Assembly (NCBI RefSeq): GCF_030813915.1
Contig: NZ_JAUSUJ010000001.1
Span: 434,001 to 498,000 of the forward strand
Direction: 5' to 3'
DNA length: 64,000 nucleotides
From: Rhodoplanes tepidamans
GTDB taxonomy: Bacteria > Pseudomonadota > Alphaproteobacteria > Rhizobiales > Xanthobacteraceae
The notes beneath the pieces were generated by a model. It searched no databases and was not told the DNA's origin. It worked only from the letters and a program-made list of their open reading frames with translations. Shown piece after piece: positions 51,166 to 60,819 of the stretch (position 1 is its first letter; each line of letters begins with the position of its first letter). Both the position numbers and the translations under genes were made by a program.

Positions 51166-53904
51166 TCACTCGCTCCCGGCCGGCTCCGGCGTCCTCTTCG
51201 CCTTCGCCGCCGGTTTCTTGGCGGCGCCCTTGGCGGCCGCCTTCTTGGCCGGGGCCTTCTTCGGCGGCGCCTTCTTGGCGCCCGCCTTGGCCTTGGCGGC
51301 CGGCTTCGCCTCGCCGTCGTCCTTCGCCTTGGCGGCCTTCGGCGCGGCCGCCTTCCTGGCCGGCGCCTTTCGCTTCGGCACGCCGCCGGTCTTCTCGGCC
51401 CGGGCCGCGATCAGATCGACCGCCTCCGCGAGCGTGATGGTCTCCGGCGTCTTGTCCTTCGGGAGGGTCGCGTTGATGCCGTTGTGGCTGACATAGGGCC
51501 CGTAGCGGCCGGCCTTGACGACGATCGGGCCGCCCTGATCGGGGTGGTCGCCGAGGCTGCGGCCGGGATCGCCGCCGAACCGCCGGCCCTTGCCGCCCTT
51601 CTCGCGCTTCTCGGCGATCAGCGTCACGGCGCGGTTGAGCCCGATGGTGAGCACGTCGTCGCCCGGCTCCAGGTTGGCGTAGGTCTTGCCGTGCTGGACA
51701 TAGGAACCGAAGCGGCCGATGCCGGCCAGGATCGGCTCGCCGTCGTCGGGATGCTTCCCGATCTCGCGCGGCAGCGAGAGCAGGCGGAGCGCCATCTCGA
51801 GGTCGACGCTCGCCGGCTCCGTGCCCTTGGGCAGGCCGGCGCGCTTCGGCTTGTCGCCGCCGTTCGCCTCGCCGAGCTGGATGTAGGGGCCGAAGCGGCC
51901 GCTGCGCAGCGACACGTCGAGGCCGGTCTCCGGGTCCTGGCCCAGAACCTTGTTCTCGGCCTCGCCGTTCTCGCCGCCGCCGACCGAGAACGGCCGCGTG
52001 TAGCGGCAGTCCGGATAGTTCGAGCAGCCGATGAAGGCGCCGAACCGGCCGAGCTTGAGCGACAGCCGCCCGGTGCCGCAGGTGGTGCACACGCGCGGGT
52101 CGGTGCCGTCCTCGCGGGCCGGGAAGATGTGCGGGGCGAGCATCGCGTCGAGCGCGTCGATCACCTCGCTGATCTTGAGATCCTTGATCCCGTCCACGGC
52201 GCCGGTGAAGTCGGTCCAGAACCGGCGCAGCAGCTGGTGCCACTCGATCTCCGCGTTGGAGACGCGGTCGAGCTGCTCCTCGAGATCGGCCGTGAAGTCG
52301 TATTCGACGTAGCGCGAGAAGAAGCTCTCCAGGAACGCCACGACGATGCGGCCGCGGTCCTCCGGCACCAGCCGGCGCTTGTCGAGCCGCACGTAGCTGC
52401 GGTCCTTCAGCACCTGCAGGATCGAGGCGTAGGTCGACGGGCGGCCGATGCCGAGCTCCTCCATGCGCTTGACCAGCGACGCCTCGGAGTAGCGCGGCGG
52501 CGGCTCGGTGAAGTGCTGGGTGACGTCGAGCGCCTGCTTGGCGAGCAGCTCTCCCGCGCTCATCGCGGGCAGGCGGCGGCTCTCCTCGTCCTCCGGATCC
52601 TCGTCGCGGCCCTCCTGGTAGACGGCCAGGAAGCCGTCGAACGTGATCACGCTGCCGGTGGCGCGCAGCTCCAGCGTCCGCCCGCCGGCATTCGCCGTGA
52701 TGTCCACGGTGGTGCGCTCGAGCTCGGCCGATTCCATCTGGCTGGAGACCGCCCGCATGTAGATCAGCTCGTAGAGCCGCGCCTGGTCGGGCTCGAGGCC
52801 GCGCTTGATGTCGCGTGGCCGGCGCGTCATGTCGGTCGGCCGGATCGCCTCGTGCGCCTCCTGGGCGTTCTTGGCCTTGGTCTGGTACTGGCGCGGGCTG
52901 TCGGGGAGGTAGCGAGCGCCGTAGTCCTCCTTGACGACGTCGCGCACCGCCGCGATCGCCTCCGGCGCCATCTGGACGCCGTCGGTTCGCATGTAGGTGA
53001 TCAGGCCGACCGTCTCGCCGTCGATGTCGACGCCCTCGTAGAGGCGCTGCGCCACCCGCATGGTGTGGGCGGGCGCGAAGCCGAGCTTGCGGCTCGCCTC
53101 CTGCTGCAGCGTGGAGGTGGTGAAGGGCGGCTGCGGGTTGCGCTTGGTCGGCCGCGCGTCGACGGCGGCGACCGTGTAGCGGGCCGCTTCGAGGGCCTGC
53201 TTGAACGCCTCCGCCTCGGCACCGGAGCCGATGTCGAGCCGGGTGATCTTCTTGCCGTCCGCCCCGACGAGGCGCGCCTGGAACGTCTCGCTGCGCGGCG
53301 TCGCCAGCGTCGCGATCAGCGACCAGTACTCCTGGCTGACGAACTTCTCGATCTCCAGCTCGCGGTCGCAGACGAGGCGCAGCGCCACCGACTGCACCCG
53401 GCCGGCCGAGCGGGCGCCCGGCAGCTTGCGCCACAGCACCGGCGACAGCGTGAACCCGACCAGGTAGTCGAGGGCGCGCCGCGCGAGATACGCATCGACC
53501 AGCGCCTGGTCGATCGCCCGCGGATGCTTCATCGCCTCGGTGACGGCCTGCTTGGTGATGGCGTTGAACACCACCCGCTCGATCGGCTGACCGGCCGAGA
53601 GCGCGCGCTTCTCGCGCAGCGCCTCCAGCAGGTGCCAGGAGATCGCCTCGCCCTCGCGATCCGGGTCGGTGGCGAGGATCAGCTTGTCGGCGCCCTTGAG
53701 GGCGCGGGCGATGTCGGCGATCCGCTTCTGCGCCTTGCCGTCGACCTCCCAGATCATCTGGAAGTCGGCGTCCGGATTGACGGACCCGTCCTTGGGCGGC
53801 AGGTCGCGGACATGCCCGAAGGAGGCCAGCACCTCGTAGCCACGGCCGAGATACTTGTTGATGGTCTTCGCCTTGGCCGGAGATTCGACAACGACGACGT
53901 TCAT
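51166..53904 (-). CDS. topA: DNA topoisomerase I
   Basis: A 912-residue type IA topoisomerase that relaxes negative supercoils. TOPRIM domain: VVVVESPAKAKTINKYLG (Glu) and LATDPDREGEAISWHL (DxDxxG/E metal site). LPGARSAGRVQSVALRLVCDRE is the DNA gate, and GLITYMRTDG has the catalytic Tyr. One Cys4 zinc finger follows (VCTTCGTGRLSLKLGRFGAFIGCSNYPDC, by its Cys pairs), then degenerate finger-like repeats (GRFGPYIQLG, GRFGSYVQHG, GRYGPYVSHN). The last 90 residues are a Lys/Ala-rich repeat tail (KKAPPKKAPAKKAAAK) that probably binds DNA non-specifically. It belongs to the conserved dprA-topA-rnr series. Confidence 0.96.
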   Translation of the reverse strand: MNVVVVESPAKAKTINKYLGRGYEVLASFGHVRDLPPKDGSVNPDADFQMIWEVDGKAQKRIADIARALKGADKLILATDPDREGEAISWHLLEALREKRALSAGQPIERVVFNAITKQAVTEAMKHPRAIDQALVDAYLARRALDYLVGFTLSPVLWRKLPGARSAGRVQSVALRLVCDRELEIEKFVSQEYWSLIATLATPRSETFQARLVGADGKKITRLDIGSGAEAEAFKQALEAARYTVAAVDARPTKRNPQPPFTTSTLQQEASRKLGFAPAHTMRVAQRLYEGVDIDGETVGLITYMRTDGVQMAPEAIAAVRDVVKEDYGARYLPDSPRQYQTKAKNAQEAHEAIRPTDMTRRPRDIKRGLEPDQARLYELIYMRAVSSQMESAELERTTVDITANAGGRTLELRATGSVITFDGFLAVYQEGRDEDPEDEESRRLPAMSAGELLAKQALDVTQHFTEPPPRYSEASLVKRMEELGIGRPSTYASILQVLKDRSYVRLDKRRLVPEDRGRIVVAFLESFFSRYVEYDFTADLEEQLDRVSNAEIEWHQLLRRFWTDFTGAVDGIKDLKISEVIDALDAMLAPHIFPAREDGTDPRVCTTCGTGRLSLKLGRFGAFIGCSNYPDCRYTRPFSVGGGENGEAENKVLGQDPETGLDVSLRSGRFGPYIQLGEANGGDKPKRAGLPKGTEPASVDLEMALRLLSLPREIGKHPDDGEPILAGIGRFGSYVQHGKTYANLEPGDDVLTIGLNRAVTLIAEKREKGGKGRRFGGDPGRSLGDHPDQGGPIVVKAGRYGPYVSHNGINATLPKDKTPETITLAEAVDLIAARAEKTGGVPKRKAPARKAAAPKAAKAKDDGEAKPAAKAKAGAKKAPPKKAPAKKAAAKGAAKKPAAKAKRTPEPAGSE

Positions 53905-54157
53905 GAAAAGCCTTGCAGTGGACGTGGTGCCCCGGGGGCCCGGTTCCGGACCGCCGCGGCCCGGAAAATGGTTAAGCGGGGGGCAGGTGTCAAATCGGGG
54001 CTGCGGCGCGCGCCCTGCACACCCGATTACATATCAAAAGTTGTGTTTATTTATGCGTGCGATTTGAGATAGAATTCCTGTCGGAAACGACACCCGAGAC
54101 CATGCGACCATGGCGCCGCCAGGGGGCCCCCCGAACGACGCCGCGCCGGGGAGTTTC

Positions 54158-54367
54158 ATGTCCGACCTCACGCCCGCCGACGAGCGGCCGACGCCGCAGG
54201 CCGCGGCCGCCTATATCGCCGATCTCACCGGCGACCTCGCCCGGATGGCGCGACGGCACGGCCTGCCGACGCTCGGCTACATCCTCGACATGGCCCGCGT
54301 CGAGGCGGAGGCCAGCTCCGGCGGCGCCCGCACTCAGCCGCGGACGAACGGCGTGCCGCCGCGGTGA
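54158..54367 (+). CDS. Small conserved protein of unknown function
   Basis: A 69-residue protein starting MSDLTPADERPTPQAA, with the core AAAYIADLTGDLARMARRHGLPTLGYILDMARVEAE. This is a pattern I recognise from small uncharacterised proteins encoded in many Hyphomicrobiales genomes. It is mostly helical, has no signal peptide or membrane segment, and a loose C-terminal tail. GGGGAG lies seven bases before ATG 54158. It is divergent from topA and opposite in direction to dprA. The function is unknown. Confidence 0.7.
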   Translation: MSDLTPADERPTPQAAAAYIADLTGDLARMARRHGLPTLGYILDMARVEAEASSGGARTQPRTNGVPPR

Positions 54368-54559
54368 GGGCGGGACGCTGCGTCTGCGCGGGAAGGACCG
54401 ATTCCTTTCGCTGCCGTTCCGGAACACGGGCGCGGCAGCCGCCGGCGCCGGATTCCCGAGGTTCGCTCCGCGTCATCGGTTGGATTTCAGGTTCGGTGCG
54501 GAGCCTGTCGCCGGGCCGGCCGGAGGCCGACCCGATGGCGCCGCCCGGAATGATCGACA

Positions 54560-55681
54560 TCAGCAGACCAGCGCCACCCGGCCGCCGCGCTGGCGATCGA
54601 GGCGCCCAGCGAGCTCCAGCTCCAGAAGGGTCATGTGCACGGTGGCGGGGGCGGCGCCCGACCAGCGGATCAGGTCGTCGACCGCCACCGGGGTCGGGCC
54701 GAGCAGGGCCGTGACGCCGTCGTGGGTGCGGCTGTCCTCGGGCATCTCGAGAGGCAGCGGCAGCGCGATCGGGGCCGGCTCGTCGAGTGGTCGCTCGAAG
54801 CTCCTGCCGACCATCGGCTCCAGCGCCGCGACGACATCGGCCGCCGCGGTCACCAGGGTGGCCCCCTGCTTCAGGAGGTCGTTGGTCCCCTCGGCCCGCG
54901 GATCGAGCGGCGAGCCCGGCACGGCGAACACCTCGCGGCCGTGCTCGAGCGCCCGGCGGGCCGTGATCAGCGAGCCGGAGCGGCGCGCCGCCTCGACCAC
55001 GACGACACCCAGCACGAGCCCCGAGATGATGCGATTGCGGCGCGGAAAATCGCGGCCGCGCGGAACCCAGCCCATCGGCATCTCGGAGACCACGGCGCCG
55101 TGCGCGGCGACCGCCTCCAGGAGGTCGAGGTGCTCCGGCGGATAGGGCCGGTCCTGGCCGCCGGCCAGCACCGCGACGGTGCCGCGGGCGAGGCTGCCCT
55201 GGTGGGCGGCGCCGTCGATCCCGCGGGCGAGGCCCGACACGACGGCGAAACCGGCGTCCCCGAGCTCGCGGGCGATCTTCTCGGCGAACATCAGCCCGGC
55301 CGCCGAGGCGTTGCGGGCGCCGACGATCCCGACCGCCGGCTGCTGCAGGAGGTCGAGGCGCCCGCGCACGCCGATCAGGGGCGGCGCGTCGTCGATGGCC
55401 TGCAGGGCTGCCGGGTAGTCTGGCTCCCCGAGCGCGACGAAGACGACGCCGTGCCTGCGGGCTGTCGCCAGCTCGCGCTCGGCCTCCGTCACCGAGGTCA
55501 CGTGCACGGGCCGGGTGGCGCCGCCGCGGCGGGCGAGTTCGGGCAGGGCGGCGAGCGCCGCCCGGGCACCGCCGAACCGGTTGAGGAGGGCCCGGAAGGT
55601 ACGCGGGCCGACATTCTCGCTGCGGATCAGCCGCAGCCAGTCCAGCCGCTGTTCATCGGTGAGACGCACGCCGGGCGCCAC
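54560..55681 (-). CDS. dprA: DNA-protecting protein DprA
   Basis: A 373-residue protein that loads RecA on incoming single-stranded DNA during transformation. An N-terminal SAM-like helical domain ([22 protein letters not shown]) is followed by the Rossmann-like DprA domain: [59 protein letters not shown] and [22 protein letters not shown]-terminal winged-helix ([26 protein letters not shown]) completes the long form. The start is GTG 55681. It lies between topA and plsY in the conserved series, here separated from plsY by a methyltransferase gene. Confidence 0.94.
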   Translation of the reverse strand: MAPGVRLTDEQRLDWLRLIRSENVGPRTFRALLNRFGGARAALAALPELARRGGATRPVHVTSVTEAERELATARRHGVVFVALGEPDYPAALQAIDDAPPLIGVRGRLDLLQQPAVGIVGARNASAAGLMFAEKIARELGDAGFAVVSGLARGIDGAAHQGSLARGTVAVLAGGQDRPYPPEHLDLLEAVAAHGAVVSEMPMGWVPRGRDFPRRNRIISGLVLGVVVVEAARRSGSLITARRALEHGREVFAVPGSPLDPRAEGTNDLLKQGATLVTAAADVVAALEPMVGRSFERPLDEPAPIALPLPLEMPEDSRTHDGVTALLGPTPVAVDDLIRWSGAAPATVHMTLLELELAGRLDRQRGGRVALVC

Positions 55682-55834
55682 GCGGCTCTTCCCCCTGTCG
55701 GACGCCGGCGGGGCCGGCGCTCGCTTCAGGGCGGTATCGTGGCACGGGATCGCGTCACGCGCGAGGGGTGATTCGCGCTCTGCGCGAGTGCCGGTTGCGC
55801 CAGCGGCAACCGACGCCGGGCCGGAGCTTCGCGG

Positions 55835-56485
55835 TCAGCCGCGCTTCACGCCGCGGCAGACGTAGTAGGAGCCGAACAGGAACTCCTCCATCGCGAAGTC
55901 GTCGACCAGCGGTGCGAGATGCTCCCAGGGGCGGATGTGCGGATTGCCCAGGACGGTGTGCTTCATCAGCCAGATGCTGAACGGCAGCACCAGCCTGCCG
56001 CCGATGCCGGGCGGCAGCTTGGCGTCCATGATGACGATGCGCCCGCCCGGCCGCAGCAGGTCGAGGGCCCGCGCCAGCACGGCGCGGTGATGCGGCATGG
56101 TGTTGTAGGAGAGGCCGAACATGACGGCGTCGAGCGGCTCCGGCGCGCGGTAGTCGGCGGCGTCCGACTCGGTGAGCTGGATATTGGTCCAGCCGTTGCG
56201 AGCGACTACGCCGCGGGCCCGCGTCAGCATGCCGGGCGAGAAGTCGACGCCGTAGACCCGGCCGGTCGGCCCGACGGCGTCGCGCAGAAAGGGCAGGTTG
56301 CGGCCGGTGCCGCAGCCGATCTCCAGGACCCGCTCGCCGGGCGTCAGGCCGATCCGCTCGACCGCCGTGCGGCGAAACGCCGTCGGCATGAACAGCAGCC
56401 ACTCGAAGGGAATGATCAGGCTGGCGATGCGGTCGTAACGGCGGCGGATGAAGTCGAGATCGTAGTCGGCCCACTGGATTGCCAC
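55835..56485 (-). CDS. Class I SAM-dependent methyltransferase
   Basis: A 216-residue methyltransferase. After YDLDFIRRRYDRIASLIIPFE comes motif I, ERVLEIGCGTGRNLPFLR, then VYGVDFSPGMLTRARG (motif II region), FGLSYNTMPHHRAVLARAL and LLRPGGRIVIMDAKLPPG (motif III). It resembles UbiE/phosphatidylethanolamine-methyltransferase-like enzymes acting on lipids. Position next to plsY makes a phospholipid role conceivable but unproven. The start is GTG 56485, with GGGGGGA six bases upstream; no ATG fits. Confidence 0.85.
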   Translation of the reverse strand: MAIQWADYDLDFIRRRYDRIASLIIPFEWLLFMPTAFRRTAVERIGLTPGERVLEIGCGTGRNLPFLRDAVGPTGRVYGVDFSPGMLTRARGVVARNGWTNIQLTESDAADYRAPEPLDAVMFGLSYNTMPHHRAVLARALDLLRPGGRIVIMDAKLPPGIGGRLVLPFSIWLMKHTVLGNPHIRPWEHLAPLVDDFAMEEFLFGSYYVCRGVKRG

Positions 56486-56724
56486 GTGCGTCCCCCCGAA
56501 CGGCGCGCCCCCCGGCGCATTCCGGCTCCGCGACCGGGCCGCCGCGCCCCGCGAGACGCCGAAGGCCCGCACGCCTGCCGGAATCGGCCGGCGTCGCTGC
56601 ACCACAGGTGGCGATAAGGCATCGGGCCGCGCGGTGTAAAGAACCGCTGGTTCGATTTGGGGAGCGGGGGCAACACTGTTGCGCCCGTACCACGACGCTC
56701 CGAGGGGGCCGCCGCCTTCGGCGC

Positions 56725-57384
56725 TCAGGACGCGTCGTCGACCGGGGGCGATCCTACCGACCGGCGGCCGATCTTCGACTCGGTGCCGGCGGCGAGGCGC
56801 TTCAGGTTGGGAGCGTGCTTGATCCAGGTGATCACCGCCATGACGGCGAACAGGGTCGCGGCCTTCGGCTGGTCGGCGAGCCACAGGAGCAGCGGCGTCG
56901 CGGCGCTGGCGGAGAGCCCCCCGACCGACGAGTAGCGGGTCGTGAAGGCGGCGGCGAGCCACACCGCGCCGAATCCGACGGCGACCAGCGGCGAGAAGGC
57001 GATCAGCACGCCGATGAAGGTGGCGACCCCCTTGCCGCCGCGAAAGCGCAGCCACACCGGGAAGAGATGCCCGAGAAATGCTCCGAGGCCGGCCAGCACC
57101 GCGAGGTCGCCGGCCGGCGCCGCGTTCGTCGCGATCAGGGGGGCCGCCAGCACAGCGGCCGTGCCCTTGAGGGCGTCGAGCAGCAGGGTCGCGGCCGCGA
57201 GCCCCTTGCGGCCGGTGCGGAGCACGTTGGTGGCGCCGATATTGCCGGACCCGATGCTGCGGATGTCACCCTCGCCGGCGAGCCGGGTCAGCAGCAGGCC
57301 GAACGGGATGGCGCCGAGGAGATAGCCCAGCGCCAGGGCGGCCGCATAGACGGGCAGCGCGATGAACCAGGATCCGGACAGCAT
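56725..57384 (-). CDS. plsY: Glycerol-3-phosphate acyltransferase PlsY
   Basis: A 219-residue membrane enzyme with about five hydrophobic segments. It transfers an acyl group from acyl-phosphate to glycerol-3-phosphate, the first step of phospholipid synthesis. The three conserved motifs are [16 protein letters not shown] (motif 1), [17 protein letters not shown] (motif 2) and [15 protein letters not shown] (motif 3, variant of RYSSLAAL). ATG 57384 starts [20 protein letters not shown]. It is part of the conserved series pyrC-plsY-dprA-topA. Confidence 0.94.
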   Translation of the reverse strand: MLSGSWFIALPVYAAALALGYLLGAIPFGLLLTRLAGEGDIRSIGSGNIGATNVLRTGRKGLAAATLLLDALKGTAAVLAAPLIATNAAPAGDLAVLAGLGAFLGHLFPVWLRFRGGKGVATFIGVLIAFSPLVAVGFGAVWLAAAFTTRYSSVGGLSASAATPLLLWLADQPKAATLFAVMAVITWIKHAPNLKRLAAGTESKIGRRSVGSPPVDDAS

Positions 57385-57677
57385 CTCTCTCGCTCCGGGG
57401 GGGGCCGGGGCCGGGTCGCTCTCGGCCGGCGTTCGCGGCGGACCCTATCGGCGGGGCGGTCGCTCGGCAATTGATCCGGAGGCCGGGATCACAGGCAGAT
57501 CGCGGGTCCGGCGCGGAGAACCCGGCCGGCCGGTTCATCTCGGGGAAGTGAGACAACACTGAACCGTGCTGCCGATTTACTATGAATCGGGTTAGGCGGT
57601 CCCGATCGATCTTGTCGCATTGTTTCTGTGGTTACGTTTTGGCAACCATCTGGACCACAGACGGCTAGTCAGTTCGG
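57385..57677. other. Gap between divergent plsY and FemAB-like genes
   Basis: About 290 bases. It has a run of eight G residues at 57397-57404 and an inverted repeat CCGATT-tactatg-AATCGG at 57572-57590 in the more AT-rich half. The repeat could be an operator or a leader hairpin for the FemAB-like gene. No clear promoter hexamers were seen. Confidence 0.35.
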
Positions 57678-58919
57678 GTGGAGACGCCAGTGCAGTTGGA
57701 TACGCAATTCCGCGAAGGCGCGCCGGACCAGATCGGGCAGCGGGACACTCCCGCGGTGCGGCAGACCGCCCGGTTCGCTCCGCTCCGCTTCGGTCCGCGC
57801 GGCAGGGTGGCGCAGGCCGGAGTCGGTCTCTCCGGCGGCTGGGCGCTGATCTCCGCCGAGGAGGCGCGCGACAGCTGGAACGCCGGCCTTGCCTCGCTCG
57901 AGGAGTACTCGCCGTTCCAGTCGTTCGAATGGGGCCGCTATCACGCCCATCTCGGCTGGGAGCCGCTGCACTTCGTCTGCCGCGGACGGGGCGGTGCGCC
58001 GCGCGCCATGTGCCTGGCGCTGCTGCGCCGTTTCCCCGGCGGGGTCGGCTTCGTGTGGTGCGTCGGCGGTCCATCCGGCGACCTCGCCGCCCTCGACGGC
58101 TTGCCGCGGGTGATCCGCGCCTCGCTCGGCCTTCGGCATCTCTATGTCCGGTTCCGCTGCGACCGCCGGCACGACGAGGCCGAGGCGCGGCTGGTCGCCG
58201 ATGCCGACTGGGCGCCGGTCGGCGTCAAGATGGGATCGAGCGTCAGCATGGAACTCGACCTGTCGGGTGGCGCCGACGCGCTGCTCGCCGGCATGAACGG
58301 CAAGTGGCGGCGGAATCTCCGTCTCGCCCGCAAGGAGGACGTGGTGGTCGGCCGCAACGCCGCCGTCGACCTGGACGAGCTGCGCGCGCTGTTCGCCGAA
58401 ATGGAGCAGGCCAAGGGCCTGCCCGAGCTGGCGTCGCGCGACAAGCTCGCCGCCCTGTTCGGGGCGGCCCGGCCGGCCCTCGACACCGTCTCGTGCCGGA
58501 CCGCCGACGGCGCCCTGATCGCGTTCCGCTGCGCGCTGCGGGTCGGCGACCGCGCCTGCGACTATCTGGCCGCCGCCAATCCGGAGGGCCGCCGCCGACG
58601 CGCCGCCTACCTGCTGCTGTGGGAGATGCTCGGCCACTGCCGCGACACCGGGATCGCTCGCTACGATCTCGGCGGCATCGACCCGGCCGCCAATCCCGGC
58701 GTCTACGAGTTCAAGCGCACGACCGGTGCCGCCCGCGTGGATTTCCTCGGCGAATGGGACTGGGCGACCTCGTCGGTGCTGCGCTGGGCCGGCAACTGGA
58801 TGATCGGCCGGCGTCAGGCCGTGCGGCAGGCATGGGCGACCGGGCCCGCGCGGCTCGGCGTGCCGCGCGCCTGGGTCGCCGCGGCGCAGCTCGCGACCAC
58901 GCCCTGCATCATTCTGTAG
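57678..58919 (+). CDS. FemAB/GNAT-like acyltransferase family protein
   Basis: A 413-residue protein with a divided GNAT fold as in FemAB and BcsL/CelD-like proteins: SPFQSFEWGRYHAHLGWEPLHF, CLALLRRFPGGVGFVW, MNGKWRRNLRLARKEDVVVG (a conserved lysine/arginine block of FemAB-type domains), FAEMEQAKGLPELASRDKL and RYDLGGIDPAANPGVYEFKRTTGA. Relatives transfer amino acids to peptidoglycan precursors or modify envelope polymers. GTG 57678 is the listed start; the first 50 residues are not conserved-looking, so the true start may be later. It is divergent from plsY. Confidence 0.78.
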   Translation: METPVQLDTQFREGAPDQIGQRDTPAVRQTARFAPLRFGPRGRVAQAGVGLSGGWALISAEEARDSWNAGLASLEEYSPFQSFEWGRYHAHLGWEPLHFVCRGRGGAPRAMCLALLRRFPGGVGFVWCVGGPSGDLAALDGLPRVIRASLGLRHLYVRFRCDRRHDEAEARLVADADWAPVGVKMGSSVSMELDLSGGADALLAGMNGKWRRNLRLARKEDVVVGRNAAVDLDELRALFAEMEQAKGLPELASRDKLAALFGAARPALDTVSCRTADGALIAFRCALRVGDRACDYLAAANPEGRRRRAAYLLLWEMLGHCRDTGIARYDLGGIDPAANPGVYEFKRTTGAARVDFLGEWDWATSSVLRWAGNWMIGRRQAVRQAWATGPARLGVPRAWVAAAQLATTPCIIL

Positions 58920-59001
58920 GTTCGAGGAACGAACGATCCGAGCGCCGACCACCGTCCCGGTTCGGTGTCGCCATGGTCGCCGCTCGCTCTCTCCGCCTCG
59001 T

Positions 59002-59079
59002 CCTGAGGAGCGGCGGCAGGCCGCGTCTCGAAGGGGGGCGGCCTCGTGCTTCGAGACGCATCCTTCGGGCGCTCCTCAG
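59002..59079. repeat. Palindromic dispersed-type repeat
   Basis: Outer arms CTGAGGAGCG (59003-59012) and CGCTCCTCAG (59070-59079) enclose inner arms GTCTCGAAG (59025-59033) and CTTCGAGAC (59049-59057). This 'TCCTGAGGAGC ... CTTCGAGACGC ... GCTCCTCAG' layout is a familiar multi-copy intergenic repeat in Hyphomicrobiales. The remainder of 58920-59331 shows nothing else. Confidence 0.7.
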
Positions 59080-59331
59080 CATGGGGCCGGGAGAGGCTGT
59101 GGCTGGATGCGCGGCTCGCGGCCGCGAAGAAACTCGGCCTCAGACGAGATCCGTCTGATCAGTTTGCTGATCGGCCCCGCGCAGCGGCGAGCCCGGACTC
59201 CATGCTCACAGACCAGGATCATGGGTCCCGGGCTCGCGGCCGGGGGCCGCGCGCCGGGACGACCGAAGCTTCGGATTACCGCCTCTCACCACTTCGGTGG
59301 TCAGGTCGGCGTCTCTTGGACGTGCGTAGCC

Positions 59332-60633
59332 TCACACGAACTCGTAGACGGTGCGTCCGGCCACGATGGTGCGGACCACCCGGCCCTGCAGCCGCGCCTC
59401 GTCGAAGGGCGAGTTCTTGCATTTCGACTTGAGGTCCTCGCGGTCGAGCACCCAGGGCGTGTCGAGGTCGACGACGATCACGTCGGCGGGCGCGCCGGGC
59501 TTCAGCGTGCCGCCGGAGAGGCCGAGCAGCTCGGCCGGCCGGGTCGACATGGCGCGGATCAGGGTCGGCAGCGGCACGTCGCCGGAATGGACGAGGCGCA
59601 GGCCGGCGACCAGCATGGTCTCGACCCCGATGGCCCCCGGCGCCGCCTCGGCGAAGGGCAGGCGCTTGGTCTCGACGTCCTGCGGGTCGTGATCCGACAT
59701 GATCACGTCGACGAGGCCGCTGCACAGCGCCTCGACGAGCGCGACGCGGTCGCTTTCCGGCCGCAGCGGCGGCGTCACCTTGCAGAAGGTGCGATAGGAG
59801 CCGACGTCGAGCTCGTTGAGGGTGATGTGGTTGATCGACGCCGACGCGGTGATGCGCAGGCCGGCGTCCTTGGCGCGCTTGAGCACGTCGAGCGAGTCGG
59901 CGCAGGTGAGCGAGGCGGCGTGGTAGCGCGAGCCGGCGAGCCCGACCAGGCGGACGTCGCGTTCCAGCATGATGGTCTCGGCGGTCTTCGGAATGCCGAG
60001 CAGGCCGAGCCGTGCGGCGTACTCGCCCTCGTTCATCACGCCGTCGGAGGAGAGGTTCGGATCCTCGGTGTGGTGCACGATGAGCGCATCGAAGTCGCGC
60101 GCATAGGTCAGCGCCCGGCGCATCACCTTGGCGTTGGTGACGCTGCGCGCCCCGTCCGTGAAGGCGACGGCGCCGGCGGCCTTCAGGAGACCGAACTCGG
60201 TCATCTCCTCGCCCTTGAGGCCCTTGGTGAGGGCCGCCATGGGCACCACCTTGACGATGGCGGTGTCGCGGGCGCGGCGCATCACGAAGTCGACGGTGGC
60301 GGGATCGTCGATCGGCGGGTGGGTATCGGGCTGGCACACGATCGTCGTCACGCCCCCGGCGGCGGCCGCCTGGCTCGCCGAGGCGAAGGTCTCGCGGTAC
60401 TCGGCGCCCGGCTCGCCGATGAAGGCGCGCATGTCGACGAGGCCCGGCGCGACCACCTTGCCGGCGCAGTCGACCACCTCGGTGCCCTCGGGCACGCCGG
60501 CGGCACCGATGCCGCGCTTGATGTCGCGCACCAGGCCGTCGGCGATCAGGACGTCGGCGACGAGGTCGAGATCGCGCGACGGGTCGACGACGCGGGCGTT
60601 GGCGAGCAGGATGGGGCGGCGTTCGGAGAGCAT
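59332..60633 (-). CDS. pyrC: Dihydroorotase-like protein, HxH motif missing
   Basis: A 433-residue cyclic amidohydrolase placed directly after pyrB. Active dihydroorotases carry PGxxDxHxHxREPG; here the text is APGLVDMRAFIGEPG, so both metal-binding histidines of the first strand are replaced (Arg and Phe). Other family positions persist: TEDPNL with HH before it, SRYHAASLTCADSL and VIMSDHDPQD. This is the pattern of the non-catalytic dihydroorotase homologues that pair with aspartate transcarbamoylase in several proteobacteria. A second, active PyrC should then be encoded elsewhere. Start ATG 60633; the upstream frame crosses a repeat and is not coding-like. Confidence 0.85.
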   Translation of the reverse strand: MLSERRPILLANARVVDPSRDLDLVADVLIADGLVRDIKRGIGAAGVPEGTEVVDCAGKVVAPGLVDMRAFIGEPGAEYRETFASASQAAAAGGVTTIVCQPDTHPPIDDPATVDFVMRRARDTAIVKVVPMAALTKGLKGEEMTEFGLLKAAGAVAFTDGARSVTNAKVMRRALTYARDFDALIVHHTEDPNLSSDGVMNEGEYAARLGLLGIPKTAETIMLERDVRLVGLAGSRYHAASLTCADSLDVLKRAKDAGLRITASASINHITLNELDVGSYRTFCKVTPPLRPESDRVALVEALCSGLVDVIMSDHDPQDVETKRLPFAEAAPGAIGVETMLVAGLRLVHSGDVPLPTLIRAMSTRPAELLGLSGGTLKPGAPADVIVVDLDTPWVLDREDLKSKCKNSPFDEARLQGRVVRTIVAGRTVYEFV

Positions 60634-60696
60634 GATCACACCAGGAATGCAGCGGGCGTGCGCGAGCAATGGCGCGGTCGCCGGAGAGTTCGGCCC

Positions 60697-60784
60697 GTCA
60701 TGCCCGCGCTTGTCGCGGGCATCCACGCTCTGGACGTCCCGCGGTGGTTCACACGTGGATGGCCGGGACGAGCCCGGCCATGAC
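60697..60784. repeat. Palindromic dispersed-type repeat in the pyrB-pyrC gap
   Basis: The outer arms GTCATG (60697-60702) and CATGAC (60779-60784) enclose TGTCGCGGGCATCCACG and ACGTGGATGGCCGGGACG, with ATCCACG and CGTGGAT pairing. This 'GTCATGCCCG...GGGCATCCACG' form is a frequent intergenic element in alphaproteobacteria. It lies between pyrB and pyrC without breaking either. Confidence 0.72.
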
Positions 60785-60819
60785 AGAAAGAGACGACGCG
60801 GCCGACGCGAAGAGCCGGC

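Noticed and set aside
51073-54072. Open frame of 999 codons on the plus strand, antisense to topA
   Set aside because: Same kind of GC-driven shadow. The opposite strand encodes complete topoisomerase I with all motifs.
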